A program made the translations under genes and the position numbers. Positions 7,073 through 13,516 of a stretch of DNA of 13,516 bases are shown in pieces. The stretch comes from Anaerolineales bacterium (lineage in GTDB: Bacteria > Chloroflexota > Anaerolineae > 4572-78 > J111): positions 1 through 13,516 of the forward strand of contig JAAUSP010000160.1 in the NCBI GenBank assembly GCA_012032575.1. Direction: 5' to 3'. Each line of letters starts with the position of its first letter. The first letter of the stretch is position 1. The notes below the pieces were generated by a model. The model saw only the letters and a list, made by a program, of their open reading frames with translations. It did not search any database and had not been told where the DNA came from.

Positions 7073-7954
7073 ATGGCGACGAATAAAATTAGAGTAATAT
7101 TTCAGCTTTTGCTTGCGGCCCTGCTGTTGGTCTCACTGGTTGGCTGGGCTTTGGCGGCTCCTGAGTCCCAAAGCGGAAACCCAAACCCCGCGACAGATCA
7201 GACTCCCCCTGCCACAATTTGCGCGCAGACCTACATTGTGCAGCGGGGCGACTCGCTCAGCGCTATTGCTCAACGATTTCTGGGCAGTCTTTTCGCCTAC
7301 GACCTCATTTTCCAGGCGACCAATACCGCCGCCGGCAGCGATGGTTTTACCCGCATCAATGATCCCAACCTGATTGAACCGGGCCAAGTGTTGTGTATTC
7401 CCACTTCCCCGGCGGGTTCTGCTTCCACTGGAACCGCTATGACCGGCACCACCCCAACCAGTCCAACCGGGATTATTTTGACCGGCCAGACGTATACGCT
7501 CACCCCCCAACAGGGTATTTTGCTGGTTGAAAACCGGGCCAACGGCGATTTTGTCTTCGACCTGACCCAACCCCTGCCTGGCTCGGCGCTGGTGCCGCCC
7601 AATCGTTTTCAGCCTTTTATTGTACCCGCAGGTCTGCAAGGTTATATGGCCCACCATCCGATTGGCCAATTCAGTATTACCCCCGGTCAGGTTCAGGTCA
7701 ATGCGGGCCAGATAACCCATTTGATCTGTTTTAGAGAGGTGTGCCAGTTGGCATCGCTGGTGCAGCCGTCGAGTCAACCCCAACCTCAACCCAGCCCCGC
7801 TCAAATCAGTCAACCGGTCGTAGCCGGCCAGCCACCGCCCAAAGTAGATAACGCCAACGAAAATGAAAACGACAACGATAACGACAATGATAACGATAAT
7901 GACAATGACAATGACAATGACAATGACAATGACAATGGCAACGACAACGATTGA
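7073..7954 (+). CDS. Secreted LysM-domain protein with Asp-Asn repeat tail
   Basis: A 293-residue exported protein. Residues 1-28 are a signal peptide (basic MATNKIR, hydrophobic core, ALA cleavage motif). No lipobox cysteine is seen, so it is probably released or held by glycan binding. One LysM domain spans about 53-110 (YIVQRGDSLSAIAQRF through LIEPGQVLCIP); the family binds N-acetylglucosamine-containing glycans such as peptidoglycan. C50 and C108 flank the domain and could form a disulfide. A Thr/Pro/Gly-rich linker leads to an unrecognised region of about 90 residues (ILTGQTYTLTPQQG to ITHLICFREVCQLAS), then a Pro/Gln-rich linker, then a tail of about 35 residues of alternating Asp and Asn. 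The tail is encoded by a 6-bp microsatellite. The LysM call is firm; the role (envelope or matrix attachment) is inferred. Confidence 0.85.
   Translation: MATNKIRVIFQLLLAALLLVSLVGWALAAPESQSGNPNPATDQTPPATICAQTYIVQRGDSLSAIAQRFLGSLFAYDLIFQATNTAAGSDGFTRINDPNLIEPGQVLCIPTSPAGSASTGTAMTGTTPTSPTGIILTGQTYTLTPQQGILLVENRANGDFVFDLTQPLPGSALVPPNRFQPFIVPAGLQGYMAHHPIGQFSITPGQVQVNAGQITHLICFREVCQLASLVQPSSQPQPQPSPAQISQPVVAGQPPPKVDNANENENDNDNDNDNDNDNDNDNDNDNDNGNDND
7860..7951 (+). repeat. 6-bp microsatellite encoding the (Asp-Asn)n tail
   Basis: Imperfect tandem units GACAAT, GATAAC, GACAAC and GATAAT run to just before the stop. The 5' copies vary in third positions while the 3' copies (about 7899-7936) are almost perfect GACAAT, suggesting recent expansion there. 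Because the unit is 6 bp, copy-number change lengthens or shortens the tail without a frameshift. Confidence 0.85.
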
Positions 7955-7986
7955 GTTTGTCCCGGTTTAATGTGCCTCATTCCCAG

Positions 7987-8091
7987 CATGTCATTTCGAG
8001 CGCCAGCGACGCGCAGGCATCTTCTTGTGCGCCGTACACTTTAGGCAGTGGAAACGAAGATTCCTCCCGCTTCGCGGGTCGGAACGACATG
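7987..8091. repeat. Imperfect palindromic intergenic element
   Basis: The gene-free stretch 7955-8139 holds an inverted-repeat element. The left arm CATGTCATTTCGAGCG (7987-8002) pairs imperfectly (about 12 of 16) with the right arm at 8076-8091. A perfect small hairpin, CCCGC-TTC-GCGGG, sits at 8066-8078. Arms reading ATGTCATTTCGAG and CGGAACGACAT resemble dispersed palindromic repeats found in intergenic DNA of many environmental bacteria (from memory). No coding potential seen. Confidence 0.5.
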
Positions 8092-8139
8092 ACTGTTGGG
8101 GAGATTCAAATTTAATTTTTAAGGTACTTAATTCAGCCG

Positions 8140-8175
8140 AGGTGCGGCCTACTTTTAGGCCGCACCTTTAATTTC
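8140..8175. terminator. Bidirectional hairpin terminator
   Basis: A perfect 12-bp stem, AGGTGCGGCCTA (8140-8151) with TAGGCCGCACCT (8156-8167), closes a 4-base loop. T-rich sequence follows on the plus strand (TTAATTT from 8168) and A/T-rich sequence on the other side. It lies between the convergent LysM and methyltransferase genes. The TAA stop of the methyltransferase (8155-8157) is inside the hairpin, so its final codons double as terminator stem. Confidence 0.75.
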
Positions 8176-8883
8176 CGGTGAATGTTCTATTTTCTCAGCC
8201 CGGATGACCAGCACCAGCGGCAGATGTTGAAAATCCGCCGGAACACGCTCCCCGCCCACTGGCTCCAGCACGGCGGTAATAGTTAAGCCGGCAGACTGAC
8301 AGGCCCGGTGATGGTCGCTGTAGAGATGGAGATAATGCTCAAGGTGATAGGTTGCGCCATTGGCCGCAGTGAAAGAGCGCTGCCAGCCGGAGAGCGCGCC
8401 GAAAGGATGGAAATCCGAATAAATGACCGTCCCCTCCTGGCGCAGCACCCGCGACATCTCGGCCAGGGTTTGCCCCAGATTTTTCTCGTGGCCGACAGCC
8501 AGGCCGCAGGTAATCAGGTCGAAGGTAGCCGAGGCGAAGGGCAAGGATAAAAAGGTACTGCGGGCGAGTAGCGAATGGCGAATGGCGAATGGCGAATTAA
8601 TTGCCTGAGCCAGCATATCGGCTGAGTAATCTACACCAAAAATCTGTTTGGCTTGCCGATTTTGCATCAGCCGCATATATCTTCCGCTGCCGCAGGCCAA
8701 ATCCAGGCAGACCTGACCGCTCAGGTCGGGCGGCAGAAGGTTGAGCATGGCCTGCTCTTCAAGCTCCATCAACGGGTTATGGGCATGCGCCGGGTAACTT
8801 TTGGCCCAGTGAGCGTAGCCGGTCAAAACATCAACCTGCGTTGGCTGAGGTTTCGGTTTAAACAGCCGCGTCAACCGGCGCAT
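8155..8883 (-). CDS. Class I SAM-dependent methyltransferase (UbiE/BioC-like)
   Basis: A 242-residue cytoplasmic protein from ATG 8883. Motif I is LDLACGSGRY (about residues 60-69), the SAM-ribose acidic strand is GVDYSADML (about 83-91), motif post-II is FDLITCGLAVGH (about 121-132), and VLRQEGTVIYSDFHP (about 146-160) marks the next strand. These place it among Methyltransf_11-type enzymes acting on small molecules or lipids; the substrate is unknown. Residues about 95-108 (INSPFAIRHSLLARS region) are encoded by a 7-bp array at 8570-8597, just before the DFLSLPF-like motif III segment, where the family normally has a short loop. It starts 13 bases after the HerA-like ATPase stop, so it is probably co-transcribed. 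The last residues lie in the terminator hairpin. Confidence 0.82.
   Translation of the reverse strand: MRRLTRLFKPKPQPTQVDVLTGYAHWAKSYPAHAHNPLMELEEQAMLNLLPPDLSGQVCLDLACGSGRYMRLMQNRQAKQIFGVDYSADMLAQAINSPFAIRHSLLARSTFLSLPFASATFDLITCGLAVGHEKNLGQTLAEMSRVLRQEGTVIYSDFHPFGALSGWQRSFTAANGATYHLEHYLHLYSDHHRACQSAGLTITAVLEPVGGERVPADFQHLPLVLVIRAEKIEHSPEIKGAA
8570..8597. repeat. Heptamer array inside the methyltransferase gene
   Basis: Four 7-bp units: AGCGAAT then three GGCGAAT. It is translated in frame on the minus strand as NSPFAIRHS and neighbouring residues, between the SAM-ribose motif and the next conserved strand. Confidence 0.75.
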
Positions 8884-8896
8884 ATCGGCTTATCCA

Positions 8897-11338
8897 TTAG
8901 CCCCAGGCCGGGGTAGCCTGGCCCTGGTCATCTTGCCAATAGGGCGCCCAGACCAGGGCGACCAACTGCACCGAAATATCGGTTTTCTTGGGCCGGATAG
9001 CCACCGTCTCGAAGGTTTCGTTCTGCGGGTCCATTTTTGCTTCCAGCACCGCCGTCTCTTCGGCAAATTGGGCCTGCAGGTCGGCCAACTGCTGCTGGAT
9101 GGCTTCAACGGTCTCGGTGGCCTGGCCTACATCTTTGCTTTGCTCCATGGCCTGACCGGCCTTGCGGGCGGCGGAGCTAACCTTGCTGATAGTCGAGCTG
9201 CTGATAACCTTGCGGCCCGTAAAAGCGCCCAGCAGAGTTGCGCCAATCGAAAAAACCGTTTGCAGGCCGACCTGGCTGGCCTGGGCCTTTTCCTTCTCGA
9301 CGCGCTGTTCGGCTTTACGCAGCCGTTCCTGCAAGGTAGCAATTTTGGGCGCGTATTTCTGGCGCAGCTTATCCACGGCGTCATCGCGCTGCTCGCGGGC
9401 AGCCTGCTGCAAACGCACCCGAAAATCACGCTCGTCTTCATCCGGCTGAGACACCGCGCCCAGGCTGGGACTCTTGAGCAATTCCAGGGCCTGGTTTTGA
9501 TACAGCCAGCCGGTCAGGTCGCGGTTCCAGCCGGCGTAACTTTTGGCCTGGCTCGCCGCCGCCGGCAGGTCGGCATACTGCGCCTCCTCGTCCGGCGATT
9601 TTTCCAAATCCGCCACCGCCAGTTCGACCCGTTCGCTGTCGGCCCAATTGACCGGGACGGCCTGATTGGTGATCGGCGTCAGGCAGGTGACTTCCCGCGC
9701 TGTATCTACTTTGCTCCTGGCGTCGGTAAAATGCACTTTGGCCATCCCCAGCAGCCGGGGCTGATAAACCAGCACACTATCAGCGCCACCGCCGCCGCGC
9801 CGGGGGATAAAGTAGCGGGGCACGTCGGGCGGCAGGGCCGGGGGCTGTTTGGTTCCGGCGCTGGCCGGGGCGGGCGCAGCCGCCGGGGCAGCACTGGCCG
9901 CGCGAGCCGAAGCCGGAGCCGCCGCCTTGCGCGGGTCCATCAGCGTTTTGATCTGGTCGCGGGTGAGCGGGCCGCGCAGGTAAGACAAGGCCCAGCGGGT
10001 CTCAAAAATAACCGGCGCATCCTCGTGGACATTGTTCATCAGAAAAACGCGGTTGCCCAGGCCGGCCAGGGTTTGCTCCATCGCCTGCCTATCGAAGGTG
10101 GAGCCGGTACTGGCCGCCGCGCCCTCCAGCCCTTCCAGTAGACGGGCTTTATCCCGCTCGGTTTGGAGCCGGCCAATAAACCAGGTGCCGGTGTTAGCCA
10201 AAGCCTTGTAATCCAGGTCAACCGGGTTCTGGGTAGCTAAAACCACGCCCACCCCAAAGGCGCGGGCCTGTTTGAGCAGGGTCAGCATGGGCAGTTTGGA
10301 AGGCGGGTTGCCGACGGGCGGCAGATAGCCAAAAATTTCGTCCATGTAGAGAATGGCCCGCAGGCTGGTGGTGCCGGATTGACTGCGCGTCCAGGCCAAA
10401 ACCTGATTGAGTAGCAACGAGACAAAAAACATGCGCTCCGAGTCGCTCAGGTGAGCGATGGAGAAAATCGCCACACGCGGCTTGCCCTGCGGCGTGTATA
10501 AAATTTGACCCACATCCAGGGCTTCGCCTTCCAGCCAGGTATTAAAACCGGGCGAGGCCAGCAGGTTGTTGAGGGCCATGACCAGGCCAAAACGGTCTTT
10601 GCCGGGATAAAAGGTCTCCAGATCGAGCACCCCAATCTTGCTGACCGGCGGAGTCTGGACCTGCGTAATCAGGCCGGCCAAATCCAAATCCCGGCCCTGC
10701 CGCCAGGCCGTATCGAGGATGGTGGACAATAAAATATGCTCGCGGCTCTGCACCGGGTCGGCCTGGATGCCGACCAGTCCCAGCAGGCTGGTCGCCGTAG
10801 CGCTGACCCGGTCGCGCATCAACTCATTATCTTCAATCACCATCGTCGAGGGGGCGGCGAAAGATTTGAGAATGGACACCGGCAGACCAGCGTTGCTGCC
10901 GGGCGTGTAGACTACAAAATCGGCGGCGTCGCGCAGTCGTTGAATCCGCTCACCGCTCTGGCCCCAGCCGGCCAGGCCCTTTTGCCACAGTTCGGCCTGC
11001 CTGGCCGCGTAATCTTCGGGCGCAAGGCCTTTCTGCCGGGCGTCGTCCTGATTGATCCAGGGCAAAAAATCGCCACCCTGCAATTGGGGAAAGGTCAGGA
11101 GCAGGTTGCTCAGGTCGCCTTTGGGGTCAATCAAAATGACCGGCACGCCATCAATGGCCGCCTCTTCGATCAAGCCGATACACAGACCCGTTTTGCCGCT
11201 GCCGGTCATGCCGACACAAACCGCGTGCGTCACCAAATCTTTGGAGTCGTACAGCAGCAAACCTTCCTCTGCTTTTTTCTCTTTTAAGTTGTAGGGGCGG
11301 CCCAGGTAAAAAGCGCCGAGTTTCTCGAAGTCTTCCAT
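8897..11338 (-). CDS. HerA/FtsK-superfamily ATPase (DUF87/DUF853-like) with coiled-coil C-terminus
   Basis: An 813-residue protein. AAAGGGAG (minus strand, 11346-11353) lies 7 bases before the ATG and fixes the start. Walker A is GMTGSGKT (43-50), VILIDPKGDLS follows (67-77), Walker B is ILYMDE (329-334), and ATQNPVDLDYKALANTGTW with GRLQTERD (368-396) matches the sensor/arginine region of HerA-type ring ATPases. An Ala/Pro-rich linker (471-505) leads to a mixed domain, a charged coiled coil (about 633-688), a short Gly/hydrophobic stretch (691-709) and a second coiled coil (about 728-770). The C-terminus ends LVALVWAPYW, a beta-rich segment. The family forms hexameric motors that move DNA or, in some members, proteins. 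The substrate is not evident, and no nuclease partner such as NurA lies next door. No membrane anchor is clear. The methyltransferase follows directly. Confidence 0.82.
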   Translation of the reverse strand: MEDFEKLGAFYLGRPYNLKEKKAEEGLLLYDSKDLVTHAVCVGMTGSGKTGLCIGLIEEAAIDGVPVILIDPKGDLSNLLLTFPQLQGGDFLPWINQDDARQKGLAPEDYAARQAELWQKGLAGWGQSGERIQRLRDAADFVVYTPGSNAGLPVSILKSFAAPSTMVIEDNELMRDRVSATATSLLGLVGIQADPVQSREHILLSTILDTAWRQGRDLDLAGLITQVQTPPVSKIGVLDLETFYPGKDRFGLVMALNNLLASPGFNTWLEGEALDVGQILYTPQGKPRVAIFSIAHLSDSERMFFVSLLLNQVLAWTRSQSGTTSLRAILYMDEIFGYLPPVGNPPSKLPMLTLLKQARAFGVGVVLATQNPVDLDYKALANTGTWFIGRLQTERDKARLLEGLEGAAASTGSTFDRQAMEQTLAGLGNRVFLMNNVHEDAPVIFETRWALSYLRGPLTRDQIKTLMDPRKAAAPASARAASAAPAAAPAPASAGTKQPPALPPDVPRYFIPRRGGGGADSVLVYQPRLLGMAKVHFTDARSKVDTAREVTCLTPITNQAVPVNWADSERVELAVADLEKSPDEEAQYADLPAAASQAKSYAGWNRDLTGWLYQNQALELLKSPSLGAVSQPDEDERDFRVRLQQAAREQRDDAVDKLRQKYAPKIATLQERLRKAEQRVEKEKAQASQVGLQTVFSIGATLLGAFTGRKVISSSTISKVSSAARKAGQAMEQSKDVGQATETVEAIQQQLADLQAQFAEETAVLEAKMDPQNETFETVAIRPKKTDISVQLVALVWAPYWQDDQGQATPAWG

Positions 11339-11531
11339 TTTCTAGCTCCCTTTGGGAATAAGAATTCTTTAAGTTTATCGCCGCAGGATGGTGGACTCCA
11401 ATTCAGAAGATTGGAGATGAGAGATTGGAGATTCAAGCTAATAATAATCTCCAAGCTCTAATCTCCCAAATGGACAAACAGGTAATATCTATCTTCGCTC
11501 CGAGGAGGTCTGCGACCTCCGGTCGCTGGTC
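11339..11531. repeat. Intergenic region with a long repeat hairpin and a GC-rich hairpin
   Basis: This gene-free stretch lies between the B12 radical SAM gene and the ATPase gene. Arms 11413-11433 and 11446-11466 pair at 19 of 21 positions around a 12-base loop; they consist of GATTGGAGA-type repeat units and are related to the repeat at 5581-5775. A second hairpin, GGAGGTC-TGC-GACCTCC (11504-11520), is followed by CCGGTC and GACCGG (11519-11540), which can pair across the TGA stop of the radical SAM gene. They may terminate or attenuate transcription between the two genes. Confidence 0.55.
11346..11353 (-). promoter_or_regulatory. Ribosome binding site of the HerA-like ATPase gene
   Basis: AAAGGGAG on the minus strand, 7 bases before ATG 11338. 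Confidence 0.65.
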
Positions 11532-13039
11532 TCAGACCGGCTTGGAGCTATGGATTTTCTCCCTAAAATCCGGTGGTTCCGGGCGCTGGTAGGCGAATAC
11601 CTTTTGCAGCGCCCGCAGTTCCAGCGGATATTCGTAAAATTTCAGGTGATAGCGCCAGCCGCCGACGGTTTTCAGGATATTACGGCGCAGGCCGGTCAGT
11701 TTCAGGTCGGTGGTGGTGGGATAGTAAGCATTGATGACCCGTTCAAAATTGCGAACCTTATTGTAAATGGTGTTATCCAGCCAGGGCGTTTTGGGCCGGC
11801 GGCGCAGGGCGAATTCGTTCCAGGGCGGCTGGACCCACTCTTCGAGGGTGGTGGGGAATTTAAAACCGGCGGCGACGGCGTTTTCGTACAGATTGCCGCC
11901 GCCGGCGTCCATCGGCACGGGGGTGTAGGTGTAGAGGATCAGTTCGGTGGCCGGGTTGATTTGCTTGAGCTTGCGGATGAAATCAAAGGTAATCTCGATG
12001 TCCCGTTCCGGCTCCGGCGGATTGCCCAGCACAAAGGAGTATTCGGGGATGATGCCGTACTGCTTCATTTTGGCGGCCACTTCGAGGGTAAGCTGGGTGG
12101 ACGCCTGCCCGCCTTTGTTCATTCGTTGTAACATCTCGTCGGAGCCGCTTTCCGCGCCGCAGAAATCATCTTCAGGCCGCTCTGCTTCATCAATTTCCAG
12201 GTTGACTCTTGGTAGCGCGACAATTCGTCAATCCGGCCCAACGCCCACCAATTCAACCCATCGTCTTTGATACGCTCGCAAAATTCGGCCACGCGCCGCT
12301 CGGAAATAAAAAAGTCCATATCGTGAAACTGGGCTGCATTGACCCCATACTTCTGGTTGAGCATTTTGAGCGTGCCGGCCATTCGCTCCGCCGACTCAGG
12401 CAGCCAGCCGCGATTGGTCATGCTGACGATAGCGCAGAAATTACAGGCAAAGGGACAGCCAAAGCTGGAGTTCTGATCGAGGGTGCGGCTGCCGACATAG
12501 TTGGTCTGAATATATTTTTCGACCGGGATACGGTGGTAGGGAAAGACCGGAAATTGGTCCAGCGGGGTCAGGACGCGGGGCGCGGTATTGATGATCCGGT
12601 CGCCTTCGCGATAGGATAAACCGTTGATTCCGGCCAGACTGCCGCCGTCGCGCAGCACGTTCAGCAGTTCCAACAGGGTCAACTCGCCCTGGCTGCGCAC
12701 AGTGAAATCCACGTAGCCGGATTCCAGCACAATATCGCTGTGCTGGGTGGGGAAATAGCCGCCCCAGATCATGGGCAGGTCGGGCAGCGCGGTTTTGACT
12801 GTCTTGGCCAGTCCCACCGCCTGATTGAGCTGCGGGCCGGGCATAACAGTCATGCCCAGCGCCGTCGCCTTTTTGGCCTTGAGGAGGTCAATAAGCTGGT
12901 TGGCGTGGTCGGTCATGAGGTTGCCGTCCACAATTTCATAGGGGTACTTATCTTCCAGCGCCGCGCCCAGGGCTAACAACGACATCGGCAAAACGGTTTT
13001 GCCGGGAACGGTACTGACGGGATTATAGAGAATTAGCAT
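11532..13039 (-). CDS. B12-binding-type radical SAM protein, frameshifted
   Basis: About 502 residues once repaired. ATG 13039 is preferred over the upstream GTG 13048 because GAGGTG (minus strand, 13046-13051) lies 6 bases before that ATG. Residues about 1-140 form a Rossmann-like cobalamin-binding-type domain (LILYNPVSTVPGK, ATALGMTVMPGP, MIWGGYFPTQH, VDFTVRSQGELTLLEL). The radical SAM cluster motif is GCPFACNFC (about C195, C199, C202). The frame switches between SGLKMI and GAESGSDEMLQRMNKGG; adding one A to the run at 12163-12165 restores IFCGAESGSDEML, a hallmark segment of this class. The C-terminal domain of about 200 residues (PPWNEFALRRRPKTPW, YPLELRALQKVF) is typical of BchE/hopanoid-methylase-like relatives. 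The family does methyl transfers or ring and lipid rearrangements; the substrate is unknown. The methyltransferase gene upstream may be functionally linked. Confidence 0.78.
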
Positions 13040-13153
13040 CGGTTTCACCTCAGAGTGAGAAGTTAGAAATAAGAAATTAGAATTTAGAATTTAGAAGGGG
13101 GTGACTGGTGTACATGGGGTTCATTTCTTATTTCTTATTTCTTATTTTTGGCA
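13040..13153. repeat. Intergenic region with AT-rich tandem and inverted repeats
   Basis: Degenerate AGAAATAAGAAATTAG-type repeats (13060-13096) face TTTCTTATTTCTTATT-type repeats (13123-13147). The 13-base segment 13065-13077 is a perfect inverted copy of 13123-13135, so a hairpin with a 45-base loop can form. A similar AT-rich stretch occurs at 20-41 around the stop of the last glycosyltransferase gene. No promoter is convincing within it. Confidence 0.5.
13046..13051 (-). promoter_or_regulatory. Ribosome binding site that decides the radical SAM start
   Basis: GAGGTG on the minus strand, 6 bases before ATG 13039. It overlaps the alternative GTG at 13048, which itself has no site, so the ATG is the likelier start. 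Confidence 0.6.
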
Positions 13154-13516
13154 TCAGTTTCTTTTAAAGACAATTATATAATGATCGCCCCAGCCGCCGG
13201 TGAGGCGAGCCGTGGCGTTTTCAAAGCGGTTGAGCCGGCGGAACAGGCCGGGCCAGCGGTTGACAAAGTGATCCAGATAGCTGGGCGGCAGCCATAATTC
13301 CAGGCTGTGCGTTTCCTGATGGGTAAACCAGGGTGCAAAGTCGGCCCGCAGCCGCCCCGCCGAGGGATACCAGATGGGAATGACTGCCGCGCCGATTTTG
13401 GCCGGCGCACCGTTCCGCGAGAAGCGGCGCAAAGCCTGCCTGGGCTGGCCGTGGGCCAGATACCAGCCAATTTCCCAGGGGCAGAACGGCCCCATCGGCA
13501 CCAGAATGACGGTTCC
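13154..13516 (-). CDS. Class I methyltransferase, C-terminal part (5' end outside window)
   Basis: About 120 residues are visible, ending at TGA 13154; the frame is open to the window edge (the first residues read GTVILVPMGPFCPWEIGWYL). The beginning matches the GG-V-I-L strand after motif III of Methyltransf_11-type SAM enzymes. The rest has the family's usual alternating pattern: LRADFAPWF, SLELWLPPSYL, NRWPGLFRRLNRFE and a closing strand GGWGDHYIIVFKR. The SAM-binding motif I would lie outside the window, so the class rests on the C-terminal part only. It is upstream of the B12 radical SAM gene with a 114-base repeat-filled gap; co-transcription is possible. The GTG at 13501 is an internal codon, not a likely start. 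Confidence 0.65.
   Translation of the reverse strand, partial: GTVILVPMGPFCPWEIGWYLAHGQPRQALRRFSRNGAPAKIGAAVIPIWYPSAGRLRADFAPWFTHQETHSLELWLPPSYLDHFVNRWPGLFRRLNRFENATARLTGGWGDHYIIVFKRN

Noticed and set aside
8933..10141. 402-codon open frame on the plus strand
   Set aside because: It lies wholly antisense to the HerA-like ATPase gene, has no family motifs and no ribosome site; its composition is that of a shadow frame of a GC-rich gene.
11550..12131. 193-codon plus-strand open frame
   Set aside because: Antisense to the C-terminal half of the B12 radical SAM gene.
13040..13048. GTG 13048 as start of the B12 radical SAM protein
   Set aside because: It overlaps the GAGGTG site that is ideally placed for ATG 13039.

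Overview
The window looks like chromosomal DNA from an uncultured, GC-rich bacterium, most likely Chloroflexota (Anaerolineae-like). That placement is inferred from the style of the proteins (GT-C membrane glycosyltransferases, radical SAM enzymes, a secreted LysM protein, a HerA-like ATPase) and from abundant short tandem and palindromic repeats. No marker gene is present to prove it. No tRNA, rRNA, CRISPR array or transposase was seen.

Layout. (1) Positions 4358 to 28, minus strand: a tight operon with a radical SAM/SPASM enzyme (3300-4358), a large GT-C glycosyltransferase (1585-3278, frame broken inside a repeat), a small membrane-anchored extracytoplasmic protein (about 1000-1566) and a second GT-C glycosyltransferase (28-947, frameshifted). 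(2) 4408-5619, plus strand: a GT87-like glycosyltransferase diverging from that operon. (3) 5782-6968, minus: a frameshifted metal-dependent amidohydrolase. (4) 7073-7954, plus: a secreted LysM protein with an Asp-Asn repeat tail. (5) 8155-11338, minus: a HerA/FtsK-type ATPase followed by a class I methyltransferase. (6) 11532-13039, minus: a B12-type radical SAM enzyme (frameshifted). (7) 13154-13516, minus: the C-terminal part of another methyltransferase that runs off the window.

Two themes stand out. First, arrays of 7- or 8-bp units, different at each locus, occur both between genes and inside reading frames. They encode odd peptide insertions in at least three proteins, and two frame changes (2223-2275 and 995-1035) fall at such arrays. 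Second, three other frame breaks (630-633, 6268-6271, 12163-12165) are each repaired by adding one base to a short homopolymer, so sequencing or assembly error is as likely as real gene decay.

Functionally, the glycosyltransferases, SPASM enzyme, LysM protein, B12 radical SAM enzyme and methyltransferases suggest a region concerned with envelope glycans or lipids. This is inference from context; no substrate can be read from the sequence.
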